A program made the translations under genes and the position numbers. From assembly GCF_011516885.1 (NCBI RefSeq), contig NZ_WOTD01000004.1:1-64000 (forward strand): 64,000 nucleotides of DNA, given 5' to 3'. The notes below the pieces were generated by a model, which was not told the DNA's origin, ran no database searches, and worked only from the letters and a program-made list of their open reading frames with translations. Positions 25,839 to 35,858 of the stretch are shown here, in pieces; position 1 is the first letter of the stretch; every line of letters starts with the position of its first letter. Source of the DNA: Acetobacter lambici. GTDB lineage: Bacteria; Pseudomonadota; Alphaproteobacteria; Acetobacterales; Acetobacteraceae.

Positions 25839-26987
25839 TCAGGCAAGGTCCACCCGTTGGGTGCCTGAAAGGACAATGCTACACCCCTGATGCCGCGCCT
25901 CGGCCTCGGCCTCGGCACCCGTGGCAAAACCGCGCACGGTGGCGTAGCCCTGCTCCCGCAGGGCCGCAGCCTGCTGCCGGTTGGCGTCCACCGCCAGATA
26001 CACACGCGCACGAGCTGGCGCGGGCGGGATCATGCGGAACAGCACATCGGGGCGCAGGGTTAGCCCGCAGGCCGGTTCGTTATCATTGCAGATGTAGCGC
26101 CCACCTCGGCCCAGCTCTTCCGAGCGGCCAACGGCAAACAGCGTGACGCACACCCCTGTATGGTACTTCCAGCCCCGGAACTCTACCGGGTCCACGGTCA
26201 TGCGCAGGCTCGGGCAGATTTCGCGCAGGGCGGCAACCGTATCAATCAGCCGATCCAGAACAATGCGGGCCTTGGGGGGCAAGGTCAGTTCCGCCAGTTG
26301 CGCCACAGTGTGCTCAGCAGCTCCCGTGGCGTCCAGCAGGGCAATAAGTGTTGCCGCCAGTGCGCCACCATGTTGGGCCACGGCTGCTGCATCCTTGCGG
26401 TCGAGTGCGCGCATAAGAGCCGGGCGCTGGGCTGCGGGCACAGCCGCCTCTTCCAGTAAAGCGGGAATAAAGGGCGGCATGGTCAGGTCGAAAGAGACAT
26501 CCTTGACGCCCAGACGCATCAGCGCCTCGGCACCAATGGACATGACCTCGGCATCCGCCTCGGGGGAATCCGGGCCGATCAGCTCAATGCCGGTCTGCAT
26601 GATCTGGCGGCTGCTCTCTTCCGCGGCAACGGGCGCCACCACAACACAGGGTCCGGCGTAGGAGACACGGAGCGGGCGCGGCAGCCCGGCAACACGAGTC
26701 GCGGCCATACGGGCGATCTGGGGAGTAATATCGGGGCGCAGCACCATCATGCGCCGTGTATCGGGGTCCATAACCCTGAAGCACTGTTCCGCCAGAGCCA
26801 CCCCCGCACCGGCAAGGTAGGTCTCCTCAAATTCCATAAGAGGCGGGCGGACGCTGTCGTAGCCGTGGGAGGCAAACACATCCATAAGAGTGGCCACACC
26901 CCGCGCTTCCGTTCGGGCATCGGGGGTCAGCAGATCTACAAAGCCAGCAGGCAGCAGGGCCGGGCTAAAGGGCGGGTCGTCCGTCAT
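25839..26987 (-). CDS. hisZ: ATP phosphoribosyltransferase regulatory subunit HisZ
   Basis: About 382 residues, a HisRS-like fold without tRNA-synthetase function: FVDLLTPDARTEARGVATL, RPPLMEFEETYL, LRPDITPQIARMAATR and a glycine-rich LGRGGRY. HisZ activates the short form of HisG in the first step of histidine synthesis. hisG is not in the window. An in-frame ATG at 27023 would add 12 residues; neither start has a clear ribosome-binding site. Confidence 0.93.
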   Translation of the reverse strand: MTDDPPFSPALLPAGFVDLLTPDARTEARGVATLMDVFASHGYDSVRPPLMEFEETYLAGAGVALAEQCFRVMDPDTRRMMVLRPDITPQIARMAATRVAGLPRPLRVSYAGPCVVVAPVAAEESSRQIMQTGIELIGPDSPEADAEVMSIGAEALMRLGVKDVSFDLTMPPFIPALLEEAAVPAAQRPALMRALDRKDAAAVAQHGGALAATLIALLDATGAAEHTVAQLAELTLPPKARIVLDRLIDTVAALREICPSLRMTVDPVEFRGWKYHTGVCVTLFAVGRSEELGRGGRYICNDNEPACGLTLRPDVLFRMIPPAPARARVYLAVDANRQQAAALREQGYATVRGFATGAEAEAEARHQGCSIVLSGTQRVDLA

Positions 26988-27074
26988 GCCTCGGGCTATA
27001 GCACTCCCCGCTCCGCCCGTCATGCCCGCGGGTGTGTTCTTTTGCGCCTTTTGCCATACAAAACGGCTCGCGGG

Positions 27075-28556
27075 TCAGCCGTCGGCCACGCCGGGCAGTG
27101 TTTCCCACCCTGTTCCTATAAAGGTCAGCACCCGCCGCCCCACGCCATCGGCCCGCAGCACGACCAGATTCTGGTCCTCGAACCAGGCCAGAAGGCGGCG
27201 CGCCCGCCCCTTGGAGACCGTGCCATACACCTTTGCTATCTGCGCATCGGACGGGCATGGAGCGCGCTCGATGGCCGCACGGGCCAGAAACAGAAAGACC
27301 GCCTGCAAATCCTCCGGCAGAGCCGATGCGCGGGATTCGGCCTCCTGCCATTCGGTGGAGGTGGACATATCCTCACTTACACCGCTGCGGGCTGTGGCCA
27401 GCGCGCGGTTGAAGCGCCGCAGGTCCAGCGCATTGCGGCCCAGCCCTGCAATGCGGCACCGCACCAGAAAGTCCTGATACAGAACCGGCACGGGCCTGAA
27501 GGACGAATCCTCATCCTCCATCATATCCCGCAAAATAGCGGTCATGCGGGCTTCGCGCTCACCTTGCGTTTCGGCCGTGTCTTCCGTGCCATCCGGCTCA
27601 GACTGCACACTGGCCTGTGCCTCGCCGTGGGCTGCAAGCTGGGTGAGCAGGTCTGGTGCGGCGGGTGCTGGAGCCTTGCGCTGGCGGGAGGGAAGTTCAT
27701 GCACCGGCACGGGGGCCAGAATAAGCTCGTGCACCGGAGCGGTTGGCGGTTCAAACGGAGCAAGCACCGGCCCGGCCGAACGGCTTTCTGTTTCCACCGT
27801 GCCAATACGGACCGAGAGCGGCCTGCGGCTGAGCGCTGGCCCAAGAGCCACAAACGTGCCGCGTGCAAGGTCACGGAACGCTTCGGCCTGCCTGCGCTCC
27901 ATACCCAGCAGGTCGGCTGCGCGCGCCATATCAATATCGAGAAAGGTGCGGCCCATCAGAAAGTTGGAGGCTTCCGCCGCCACGTTCTTTGCCAGCTTGG
28001 CCAGACGCTGCGTGGCAATAATGCCTGCAAGACCACGTTTGCGTCCACGGCACATCAGGTTGGTCATGGCCCCAAGGGAGGCACGGCGCGCTTCGTCCGA
28101 GACCTCGCCCGCTGCCGCAGGGGCAAAAAGCTGGGCTTCGTCCACCACTACCAGAACGGGGTACCAGTGCTGGCGCGGCACCTCGAACATACCACCCAGA
28201 AAAGCCGCCGCCCAGCGCATCTGCTGGTCCGCGTCCAGCCCTTCCAGATTAAGCACAACGGAGGCACGGTGCATGCGCATGCGCTCGCCCGCCGCATGCA
28301 GGGCCATTTCCGAGTGATCGGCCCCGTCTATGACCAGATGGCCAAATTTTTCGGCCAGACTGACAAAGTCCCCTTCGGGGTCAATAATGGCCTGCTGCAC
28401 CATACGGGCGGACTGCTCCAGCAGACGCCGCAGAAGGTGCGACTTGCCAGAACCGGAATTCCCCTGAACCAGAAGACGCGTGGCCAGCAGTTCGCCAAGG
28501 TCCATCTGTGCCGGACCACCCCCCGGCACGTCCCCCATTGTGATCATATTGTTCAT
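27075..28556 (-). CDS. HerA/DUF87-type ATPase
   Basis: About 493 residues. The N-terminal ATPase has Walker A QGNSGSGKSHLLRRLLEQ, an IIDPEGDFVSL segment, Walker B-type VLVVVDEAQLFAP and a sensor-like GIIATQR. The second half is Pro/Ala-rich (about 285-330) and then ends in a helical, possibly winged-helix, domain. HerA relatives are hexameric DNA translocases or helicases; the role here is unknown. Its ATG (28556) overlaps the stop of the flavoprotein gene as ATGA, so the two are translationally coupled. Confidence 0.72.
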   Translation of the reverse strand: MNNMITMGDVPGGGPAQMDLGELLATRLLVQGNSGSGKSHLLRRLLEQSARMVQQAIIDPEGDFVSLAEKFGHLVIDGADHSEMALHAAGERMRMHRASVVLNLEGLDADQQMRWAAAFLGGMFEVPRQHWYPVLVVVDEAQLFAPAAAGEVSDEARRASLGAMTNLMCRGRKRGLAGIIATQRLAKLAKNVAAEASNFLMGRTFLDIDMARAADLLGMERRQAEAFRDLARGTFVALGPALSRRPLSVRIGTVETESRSAGPVLAPFEPPTAPVHELILAPVPVHELPSRQRKAPAPAAPDLLTQLAAHGEAQASVQSEPDGTEDTAETQGEREARMTAILRDMMEDEDSSFRPVPVLYQDFLVRCRIAGLGRNALDLRRFNRALATARSGVSEDMSTSTEWQEAESRASALPEDLQAVFLFLARAAIERAPCPSDAQIAKVYGTVSKGRARRLLAWFEDQNLVVLRADGVGRRVLTFIGTGWETLPGVADG

Positions 28557-29812
28557 GACTGGAGGAGATACCGCCTTGCCCCACCCTTGCGCAACCATGC
28601 CTCCACCCCCTTTGCCGCGGCCCGGCCCGTGGCAAGGCAGGCATGGAGCAGGTAGCCACCGGTCGGGGCCTCCCAGTCCAGCATTTCCCCTGCGACAAAC
28701 ACACCGGGAAGAGCCTTGAGCATGAAGGCGTCATCACATGCTGCCTGCGTAACCCCTCCGGCCGTGGAAATAGCGCGGGCCAGCGGTTCGGGCGCATAAA
28801 AAGTAAGTGGCAGGGCCTTGATCAGAGCAGCAAGCCCGCGCGGGTCTGTCGGCACCTCCGCACTGACCTCACGCAGCAAACCAATAGCTGCGGGTGCGAG
28901 CCTGATAGCCTTGCGCAAACGGTTGCTCAGGCTCTCCCGCACACGGGTGGCCCGTAGCCTGTCCAGCAGGTCCTGCTCGCTCAGGTCGGGGCGCAGATCG
29001 CACAGAACCGTCGCTTGGCCATGCGCGGTTATGGCCTGCCGCACAGTACGGGAGAGGGCATACAGCGCGCCCCCTTCCAGCCCTGTGCGGGTCACCACAA
29101 TTTCGCCACGCACACGCCTGCCTTCAAAGGTCAGGGCAACCGGCTTGAGGGGGGTTCCCGCAAAACGCTCGGCAAACAGGGCCGACCACTGGGTAAGGAA
29201 CCCACAATTGGCAGGCTCCAGTGGCGCAACCTCAACCCCGCGTTGTTGCAGCAGAGGCACCCAGCCGCCAGAACTACCCAGCCGGGGCCAGCTTGCCCCA
29301 CCAAGGGCCAGCACAACGGCATCCGCCGTCACCTTGGCCTGATGCGCCACCGCATCCCCCGCCCGATGCCTACTACAAAGGAGTTTCTGGTCCTCCCCCC
29401 AACCCAGCCACTCCACACGGGTCTGGAAAGTAACGCCTGTGGTATTCAAACGGGCAAGCCATGCGCGCAGTAGGGGGGAAGCCTTCATCCCCACAGGGAA
29501 GACCCTGCCGGAGGAGCCTATAAAACTTTCCTGCCCCAACCCTGCCATCCAGTCGCGGATGTCGGGCATGGTCCATGCGTCCAGTGCTGGCTGCAACCAT
29601 GAACTGGCAGGACCATACCGCTCCAGCACTGCTGCATGGTCCTCCGAATGGGCGATGTTCAACCCACCCCGCCCGGCCATAAGGAACTTGCGGCCAAGGC
29701 TTGGCATGCGCTCCATAACCTGCACGGCACAGCCCGCCCCGGCCAGATACTCGGCCGCAGCAAGCCCTGCCGGACCACCACCCACAACAATAATACGCGG
29801 TTGATCGGTCAT
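28553..29812 (-). CDS. BaiN/HI0933-type FAD-dependent oxidoreductase
   Basis: 419 residues with an N-terminal FAD site (VVGGGPAGLAAAEYLAGAG), GRKFLMAGRGGLNIAHSE and ALGGASWPRLGSSGGW, as in the HI0933 (BaiN/RdsA) family; the C-terminal GGVTQAACD and FVAGEMLDWEAPTGGY are also typical. The reaction is unknown. It ends in a 4-base overlap with the ATPase gene and follows trpA by 19 bases, so it may be cotranscribed with trpBA. Confidence 0.85.
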   Translation of the reverse strand: MTDQPRIIVVGGGPAGLAAAEYLAGAGCAVQVMERMPSLGRKFLMAGRGGLNIAHSEDHAAVLERYGPASSWLQPALDAWTMPDIRDWMAGLGQESFIGSSGRVFPVGMKASPLLRAWLARLNTTGVTFQTRVEWLGWGEDQKLLCSRHRAGDAVAHQAKVTADAVVLALGGASWPRLGSSGGWVPLLQQRGVEVAPLEPANCGFLTQWSALFAERFAGTPLKPVALTFEGRRVRGEIVVTRTGLEGGALYALSRTVRQAITAHGQATVLCDLRPDLSEQDLLDRLRATRVRESLSNRLRKAIRLAPAAIGLLREVSAEVPTDPRGLAALIKALPLTFYAPEPLARAISTAGGVTQAACDDAFMLKALPGVFVAGEMLDWEAPTGGYLLHACLATGRAAAKGVEAWLRKGGARRYLLQS

Positions 29813-29831
29813 GGGCAGTTAAAGGCGTGTG

Positions 29832-30665
29832 TCATTCAGGTTTCTGGCCTGCCGCACGAACAGCCTGCGCCAGACCACCAATCTGCTCAAGCACACGCGG
29901 TACGGTCTGGGGCGTGGCGCGCCCTTGCTCGTCCAGCGTTTCGGCCAGTGTGGCCAGCAGGACGGAGGCCACCACCGCGCCATCGGCTATGCTGGACGCC
30001 TGCGCGGCCTGCTCGGGCGTACGCACACCAAAACCAATGGCTATGGGCAGGTCGGTGGCCGCCCGCACGCGGGGAATGGCACCAGCAAGATCATGCGCGC
30101 TGGCCGAGCGGGTGCCCGTAATGCCGACAATGCTCACATAATAAACAAAGCCGGATGCATGCGCGAGCACATACTCCAGACGCGCATCGGGCGTGGTCGG
30201 GGCTACCAGACGGATAATATCCAGCCCCGCGGCCTGCGCGGGAGCGGCAATAACCGCACCTTCCTCGGGGGGGAGGTCAACCAGAATAAGCCCGTCCACC
30301 CCGGCGGCGGCGGCATCCTTGCAGAAGCGTTCGTAACCATAGGCTTCCACCGGATTGACATAGCCCATCAGAATAACCGGGGTTTCGTCATTATCCTTAC
30401 GGAACTCGGCCACCATATCCAGCACACCGACCAGCGTGGCACCCGCCTTGAGGCCACGCAGAGCCGCGGCCTGAATAACCGGACCATCGGCCGAAGGGTC
30501 GGAAAAAGGCATACCAACCTCGATCAGGTCGGCACCGGCTGCTGGCATGGCGCGGAACAGCTCCAGCGAAGTCGCCCGGTCGGGGTCATACGCCTCCAGA
30601 TAAGGAATGAGCGCACCACGGCCTTCGGCAGCAAGGGCTTTAAAACGGGCGGCAATACGGCTCAC
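29832..30665 (-). CDS. trpA: Tryptophan synthase alpha chain
   Basis: 277 residues, TIM barrel. Catalytic Glu in [17 protein letters not shown] with the following Asp, and [10 protein letters not shown], are typical; it cleaves indole-glycerol phosphate to indole. It overlaps trpB by 4 bases (30662-30665). Upstream trpF is not next to it here. Confidence 0.97.
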   Translation of the reverse strand: MSRIAARFKALAAEGRGALIPYLEAYDPDRATSLELFRAMPAAGADLIEVGMPFSDPSADGPVIQAAALRGLKAGATLVGVLDMVAEFRKDNDETPVILMGYVNPVEAYGYERFCKDAAAAGVDGLILVDLPPEEGAVIAAPAQAAGLDIIRLVAPTTPDARLEYVLAHASGFVYYVSIVGITGTRSASAHDLAGAIPRVRAATDLPIAIGFGVRTPEQAAQASSIADGAVVASVLLATLAETLDEQGRATPQTVPRVLEQIGGLAQAVRAAGQKPE

Positions 30666-31906
30666 AGCGTAACTCCCAGATGCTCGGCAACAGTAAAGAT
30701 GTCCTTGTCCCCCCGGCCGGACAGATTGACCACCAGCAATGTATCCTTGGGCAGGGTGGGGGCGATTTTGGCCGCGTAGGCCACAGCATGCGCCGATTCG
30801 AGGGCGGGAATAATCCCCTCCAGCTTTGTGCAGAGCTGGAAGGCATCCAGCGCCTCGGTATCGGTGGCACCCACATATTCCGCACGCCCGATGTCATTCA
30901 GCCAAGAATGTTCCGGCCCAACGCCGGGGTAATCCAGCCCGGCGCTGATGGAGTGGGCCTCATCAATCTGCCCGTCCGCATTCTGCAACAGGTAAGTGCG
31001 GTTGCCGTGCAGCACACCAGGGCGACCGCGTTCAATGGAGGCAGCCGTTTTGCCGCTATCCAGCCCGTGGCCTGCCGCTTCCACGCCAATCAGGCGCACG
31101 GACGTATCATCCAGGAACGGGTAGAAAATACCCATGGCGTTGGAGCCACCGCCAATGGCTGCGACCACCACGTCGGGCAGGCGACCTTCGGCGGCGCGCA
31201 TCTGCTCCTTGGTTTCCTCCCCGATCACACTCTGGAAGTCACGCACCATGGCGGGGTACGGGTGCGGGCCAGCCACGGTGCCGATCAGCATGTAGGTGTC
31301 GGCCACATTGGCCACCCAGTCCCGCATGGCTTCGTTCATGGCGTCCTTGAGCGTGCCTGCCCCTGCGGTTACGGGCACGACCTCCGCCCCCAGCAGGCGC
31401 ATGCGGAACACGTTGGGCTTTTGCCGCTCCACATCGGTGGCACCCATGTAGATCACACATTTCATGCCAAACAGGGCGCATACGGTGGCGGTGGCCACAC
31501 CATGCTGTCCAGCCCCGGTCTCGGCTACAATACGGGTACGCCCCATGCGGCGGGCGAGCAGGATCTGCCCCATGACGTTGTTGAGCTTGTGCGAACCCGT
31601 ATGGTTCAGCTCCTCACGCTTGAGGTAGATTTTTGCGCCCCCAAACGCCTCGGTCATCCGGCGGGCAAACCAGAGCGGGCTGGGGCGGCCAATATAATCG
31701 GTCTGGTAGTACACCAGCTCCTTGTGGAACGCGGGGTCGGCCTTGGCTGCCTCGTACGCCTCGTTCAGTTCCAGAATAAGGGGCATGAGCGTTTCCGCCA
31801 CAAAGCGGCCACCATAGCGGCCACCAAAATGACCATGTTCGTCAGGCTGCTGCCTGAAGGAATTGCTCTGCGCCGCCGCGCCGCCGTGTTCGATCGGGTT
31901 CGCCAT
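30662..31906 (-). CDS. trpB: Tryptophan synthase beta chain
   Basis: 414 residues. The PLP-binding Lys107 is in [22 protein letters not shown] and GGGSNAMG bind the cofactor phosphate. It condenses indole with serine. It is the first gene of trpBA; the leader is divergent from corA. No attenuator-type leader peptide was recognised. Confidence 0.98.
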   Translation of the reverse strand: MANPIEHGGAAAQSNSFRQQPDEHGHFGGRYGGRFVAETLMPLILELNEAYEAAKADPAFHKELVYYQTDYIGRPSPLWFARRMTEAFGGAKIYLKREELNHTGSHKLNNVMGQILLARRMGRTRIVAETGAGQHGVATATVCALFGMKCVIYMGATDVERQKPNVFRMRLLGAEVVPVTAGAGTLKDAMNEAMRDWVANVADTYMLIGTVAGPHPYPAMVRDFQSVIGEETKEQMRAAEGRLPDVVVAAIGGGSNAMGIFYPFLDDTSVRLIGVEAAGHGLDSGKTAASIERGRPGVLHGNRTYLLQNADGQIDEAHSISAGLDYPGVGPEHSWLNDIGRAEYVGATDTEALDAFQLCTKLEGIIPALESAHAVAYAAKIAPTLPKDTLLVVNLSGRGDKDIFTVAEHLGVTL

Positions 31907-32150
31907 TATTCGTCCTGCCGCTCCTTATAACCCCATGGCGTGCCCTGTGGGGTGCCACATGTTTTTATCTTTTCAACTGGCAAAATGGCTTACCAGAAGT
32001 GCTACCGCATTGCACGGTCCCGTGCAGTCATCTTGCCATAAACCGAACAAAGGCGTCATACTTACGCCACGCACATGCTCCGGGGGGGGGCAACCGCCAG
32101 AACCGGAATACAGGTGCGCGTGCCCACAGGGCAAAAACTGGGAGAATCGC

Positions 32151-33323
32151 ATGTTTCTGGCCCACAGGCCCGGTATGCCTGCTCGCGCCGTTGAAACGGA
32201 AGACGATGCCAAAAACGCTGTATGGCTGGATCTTCTCAACCCCACTCCACAGGAACTGGAACTGGCGGAAAAACTCTGCGGCCAGCCCATTCCCACACTT
32301 GATGACCTGAGTGCCATCGAAAGTTCCTCCCGCATCAGCGTGCGCAATGGAGCGGCTTTTCTGTCCTCCCCCCTGCTGCGCAAGAGCGGGTCGGACTTCC
32401 AGACCATGCCCGTCGGTTTTATCCTGACCGAAAAACGGCTCTTTACCATCCGCTTCCAGTTCTATCTGGCGTTCGAGACGGTCGCCCAGCTTGTGGCGGA
32501 CTGTGTGGCCTCCGCCATGCCGCCCCCGCACACCACGCCCGATCGCCAGACAACACAACCCCCGCCAACCGAGATCCCCCCCCAGCACGAAACCCTGCTC
32601 CATTCGGGGGAAATACTGGTGGCGCTGATCGAAGCCATTGTGGACCGACTGGCCGATATTCTGGAAAGCATGGGCAACCTGCTCGATACCCTCTCGCACG
32701 ATATTTTTCGCGCACGCACGCAACAGACCCCCATCCGCAACGTGGCCGTGTGGCAGCGCAACCTGCTCCAGCGGGTGGGAGAGGCAGGCAATCTGTGCTC
32801 GCGCATGCGGGACACACTACTGGGGATGGAACGCATAGCCCTGTTCCTGAGTGAAAGCCGGAAAACCGCATCCTCCCTTCCGGTCACGGGGGTTGCCCTG
32901 TGCACGCCCCGCTCATCCCCCCCCACATCCCTTGCCACCCCCGCACCGGATGAAGACGGCAAGGTCACCGCAGCCTATGCCCTGTCTGGCGTTCTGCGCG
33001 CGCGCATAACATCGGTCAGCCATGACCTGTCCTCGCTCGATGCCTATGTCTCCCAATCACAGGACAAGGTGGAGTTCCTGCTTGATGCAACACTGGGGTT
33101 CATCAACATTGAACAGAACGGGGTGATGAAGGTGCTGACCGTGGTCAGCTTCATTGGGGTGGCGCCAACCCTGATTGCTGGCATTTATGGTATGAATTTC
33201 AAATACATACCGGAACTGGACTGGTCTTTTGGCTACTGGTACTCGCTCGGGCTCATGGCCACGACCATTGTGCTGCCCCTGCTCTGGTTCTGGAAAAAAG
33301 GCTGGCTCGGGGGCATCAAGTAG
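32151..33323 (+). CDS. corA: CorA-type magnesium/metal transporter
   Basis: 390 residues. A cytoplasmic N-terminal domain is followed by a long helix and two C-terminal membrane helices, with the CorA signature YGMNF between them. The stretch VLTVVSFIGVAPTLIAGIYGMNF is typical. A Pro/Thr-rich insert near 125-150 and another near 250-275 make it longer than E. coli CorA. It forms a pentameric Mg channel in the inner membrane. ATG 32151 has GGGAG 6 bases upstream; in-frame ATGs further up extend over trpB. Confidence 0.88.
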   Translation: MFLAHRPGMPARAVETEDDAKNAVWLDLLNPTPQELELAEKLCGQPIPTLDDLSAIESSSRISVRNGAAFLSSPLLRKSGSDFQTMPVGFILTEKRLFTIRFQFYLAFETVAQLVADCVASAMPPPHTTPDRQTTQPPPTEIPPQHETLLHSGEILVALIEAIVDRLADILESMGNLLDTLSHDIFRARTQQTPIRNVAVWQRNLLQRVGEAGNLCSRMRDTLLGMERIALFLSESRKTASSLPVTGVALCTPRSSPPTSLATPAPDEDGKVTAAYALSGVLRARITSVSHDLSSLDAYVSQSQDKVEFLLDATLGFINIEQNGVMKVLTVVSFIGVAPTLIAGIYGMNFKYIPELDWSFGYWYSLGLMATTIVLPLLWFWKKGWLGGIK

Positions 33324-33360
33324 CCCCCGCGCACAACCGCGCCATGCCCCATATCCTGTG

Positions 33361-33389
33361 TTGACGATCAAATCCGCCGCAGGTATCAT
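33361..33389 (+). promoter_or_regulatory. Candidate promoter of rho
   Basis: TTGACG (33361-33366), a 17-base spacer and TATCAT (33384-33389) resemble a sigma-70-type promoter. It would give rho a leader of roughly 175 bases; long leaders are used for rho autoregulation in other bacteria. Confidence 0.5.
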
Positions 33390-33572
33390 CCGCCCCCAGA
33401 CGCTGGCTGACTTCACCTGCCCAGCGGTATCCCTCCCGTCAGGTTCCTTCTGGCTCGGACATGTCTTATCAGGCATGCTTGCTTTCCGGTCCCCCCGACC
33501 GGCTCTGCCGTGCATGGAACGACCCGTGACCTTCCCCTTTTGAACTTCTCTTGCCAGTCAGGGCATTTCTAG

Positions 33573-34871
33573 ATGCATCTTGCGGAACTCAAGGCCAAGT
33601 CCCCAGCCGACCTTCTGGCCTGCGCTGAAGACCTGAATATCGAAAACGCGTCCTCCCTGCGTAAGCAGGACATGATGTTCGCCATCCTCAAAACACTGGC
33701 GGACAATGATCAGGCCATTTATGGCGAAGGCACGCTTGAGATCATGCATGACGGGTTTGGATACCTGCGTGCGCCCGAATCCAACTACCTCCCCGGCCCG
33801 GATGATATTTATATCTCCCCCACACAGGTCCGCCGCTTTGGCCTGCGCACGGGGGATACGGTTGAAGGGCAGATTCGCGCCCCACGGGATGGCGAACGTT
33901 ACTTCTCCATGCTCAAGATCAACACGATCAATTTTGAGTCTCCCGACGCGGTTCGCCACCGGATCAACTTTGATAACCTGACCCCGCTCTACCCCGAGCG
34001 CCGCTTGCAGATGGAAGTGGAAAGTCAGGCCACAGCCCCCGAACCCAAGGGCGACAAAAACAAAAAGGGAGCCCAGAAGGACTTCACCCCACGGGTGATC
34101 GACCTTGTCTCCCCCATTGGCATGGGCCAGCGCGCCCTGATCGTCGCCCCCCCGCGTTCGGGCAAAACGGTCATGCTCCAGAGCATTGCCTCCTCCATTT
34201 CGGCCAACCACCCCGAAGTCTTCCTGATCGTGCTGCTCATTGACGAACGGCCCGAGGAAGTCACGGACATGGCCCGCTCCGTACGCGGCGAAGTTATTGC
34301 CTCCACCTTTGACGAACCGGCACACCGCCACGTGCAGGTAACCGAAATGGTGCTCGAAAAAGCCAAACGCCTTGTTGAACACAAGCGCGACGTGGTGATC
34401 CTGCTCGACTCCATTACCCGTCTGGCGCGTGCTTACAACACGGTCGTGCCCTCATCGGGCAAGGTGCTGACCGGTGGTGTGGACGCCAACGCCCTGCAGC
34501 GGCCCAAGCGCTTTTTTGGTGCGGCCCGTAACATTGAGGAAGGTGGCTCCCTGACCATTATCGCCACCGCCCTGATCGACACTGGCAGCCGCATGGACGA
34601 AGTGATCTTTGAGGAATTCAAGGGCACGGGTAACTCCGAGCTTATCCTTGATCGCAAACTGGCAGACAAGCGCACCTTCCCCGCTATCGACATCACCAAG
34701 AGCGGCACGCGTAAGGAAGAACTGCTTGTTGACCGTTCCACCTTGTCCAAAATGTGGGTGCTGCGCCGGATTCTGGCGCCCATGGGCACCATGGACGCCA
34801 TGGACTTCCTGCTCGACAAGCTCAAATACAGCAAAACGAACAATGACTTCTTTGAAGCCATGAACAACTAG
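33573..34871 (+). CDS. rho: Transcription termination factor Rho
   Basis: 432 residues. Rho N-terminal helical domain, OB-fold RNA-binding domain ([20 protein letters not shown]), then the RecA-type ATPase with Walker [11 protein letters not shown] and [14 protein letters not shown] Lys-rich insert (about 155-170) sits between RNA-binding and motor domains, as in other alphaproteobacteria. It is a hexameric RNA translocase ending transcription. A Shine-Dalgarno sequence is not evident before ATG 33573. Confidence 0.97.
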   Translation: MHLAELKAKSPADLLACAEDLNIENASSLRKQDMMFAILKTLADNDQAIYGEGTLEIMHDGFGYLRAPESNYLPGPDDIYISPTQVRRFGLRTGDTVEGQIRAPRDGERYFSMLKINTINFESPDAVRHRINFDNLTPLYPERRLQMEVESQATAPEPKGDKNKKGAQKDFTPRVIDLVSPIGMGQRALIVAPPRSGKTVMLQSIASSISANHPEVFLIVLLIDERPEEVTDMARSVRGEVIASTFDEPAHRHVQVTEMVLEKAKRLVEHKRDVVILLDSITRLARAYNTVVPSSGKVLTGGVDANALQRPKRFFGAARNIEEGGSLTIIATALIDTGSRMDEVIFEEFKGTGNSELILDRKLADKRTFPAIDITKSGTRKEELLVDRSTLSKMWVLRRILAPMGTMDAMDFLLDKLKYSKTNNDFFEAMNN

Positions 34872-34896
34872 ACTAACTACAGTTAGCCCTTGGAGC

Positions 34897-34948
34897 AGGC
34901 CGCATTTGCTTAAACCTCTATCAGGCTGAAGCGGATGCGGCCTCCTTT
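34897..34948 (+). terminator. Possible rho terminator overlapping the TusA-like gene end
   Basis: AGGCCGCAT (34897-34905) pairs with ATGCGGCCT (34935-34943) and is followed by CCTTTTT. The loop is long (29 bases). It lies over the 3' end of the convergent TusA-like gene. Confidence 0.4.
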
Positions 34949-35205
34949 TTGCGGATCGTCAGCAGCACACTACCATCAGGCTGGGGCACATCGGCGAGAA
35001 TGATGTTGCCCAACGCCTGCACGGAGCGGCTGACATTGCGGTGCGGCTCCTCGCCTATCAGGCGCACCACCAGCAGACTACCCGGTGGCAGCACATCCAG
35101 CGCCAGACGGGTGCGAACAAATGTCATGGGGCATTTTTCCCCTGTAATATCCAGAACCGCCGGGCAGGTACCGTCCTCCCGTCCCGGCATCAGGGTATCA
35201 TTCAT
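34921..35205 (-). CDS. TusA/YedF-like sulfurtransferase-family protein
   Basis: 94 residues with the TusA fold signature LDITGEKCPMTFVRTRLAL, including the conserved Cys-Pro. TusA proteins carry persulfide sulfur for tRNA thiolation and cofactor synthesis; YedF/YeeD relatives have other sulfur roles. The conserved cysteine suggests it can carry sulfur. It is divergent from fur. Confidence 0.82.
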   Translation of the reverse strand: MNDTLMPGREDGTCPAVLDITGEKCPMTFVRTRLALDVLPPGSLLVVRLIGEEPHRNVSRSVQALGNIILADVPQPDGSVLLTIRKKEAASASA

Positions 35206-35366
35206 GCAGACTTTCCTCCTTTCGAGGGGAAAAACGACAGGCCAGCATCATACAGACAGGCATACACACCATAAAAAAACTGTATGATGGTGTAAAATTG
35301 GACAAACACCTCTGATTTCGGCTACCTGAAAGACGAACGCAGAGATGATAACACTAGGCAGGGTTT

Positions 35367-35858
35367 GTGACCTTGAAGGTACAAGCGGCAGAATCACGGA
35401 TTGAGCAGCTGTGTATCGAACACGGCCTGAAAATGACCGGACAACGGCGCGTTATCGCACGTGTTCTTTCCGAAGCAGACGACCACCCGGACGTGGAGGA
35501 ACTGTACCGCCGTGCGGCAGTGCTGGACTCCCGCATTTCGGTGGCAACCGTGTATCGCACGGTGCGGCTGCTTGAGGAAAAAGGCATTCTGGAACGCCGG
35601 GACTTTGGCGGCGGACGTGCTCGATACGAAGCAACAGAACATGGTCGGCACCATTACCACCTGATCGACGTTGATAACGGGAAAGTGATCGAGTTTGAGG
35701 ACCCGGAACATGAGGCCTTCATGATGAAGGTGGCGGACCGACTTGGATTCGAGTTTGTCTCCATGCGGCTGGAGCTGTTTGGTAAAAAACGCCAGCCCGC
35801 AAATGCTTCCTCCGGCAAAACAACGCCCCGTTCACGCCGCAAGGGAGACCAGACATGA
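35367..35858 (+). CDS. fur: Fur-family transcriptional regulator
   Basis: 163 residues. An N-terminal winged helix (TGQRRVIARVL, VATVYRTVRLLEEKG) is followed by a metal-binding dimer domain (EHGRHHYHLIDVDNGKVIEF). The structural-zinc Cys pairs of E. coli Fur are absent, as in many alphaproteobacterial Fur/Mur proteins, so Fe or Mn sensing are both possible. The tail is basic. The start is GTG 35367, with GGCAGGG upstream. Its stop overlaps the olsB start as ATGA. Confidence 0.88.
   Translation: MTLKVQAAESRIEQLCIEHGLKMTGQRRVIARVLSEADDHPDVEELYRRAAVLDSRISVATVYRTVRLLEEKGILERRDFGGGRARYEATEHGRHHYHLIDVDNGKVIEFEDPEHEAFMMKVADRLGFEFVSMRLELFGKKRQPANASSGKTTPRSRRKGDQT

Noticed and set aside
26865-28655. 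A 596-codon open frame on the plus strand
   Set aside because: It lies antisense to hisZ and the HerA-like ATPase, whose protein families are clear. Its translation is rich in His, Gln, Arg and Gly, as expected for a shadow frame of GC-rich genes.
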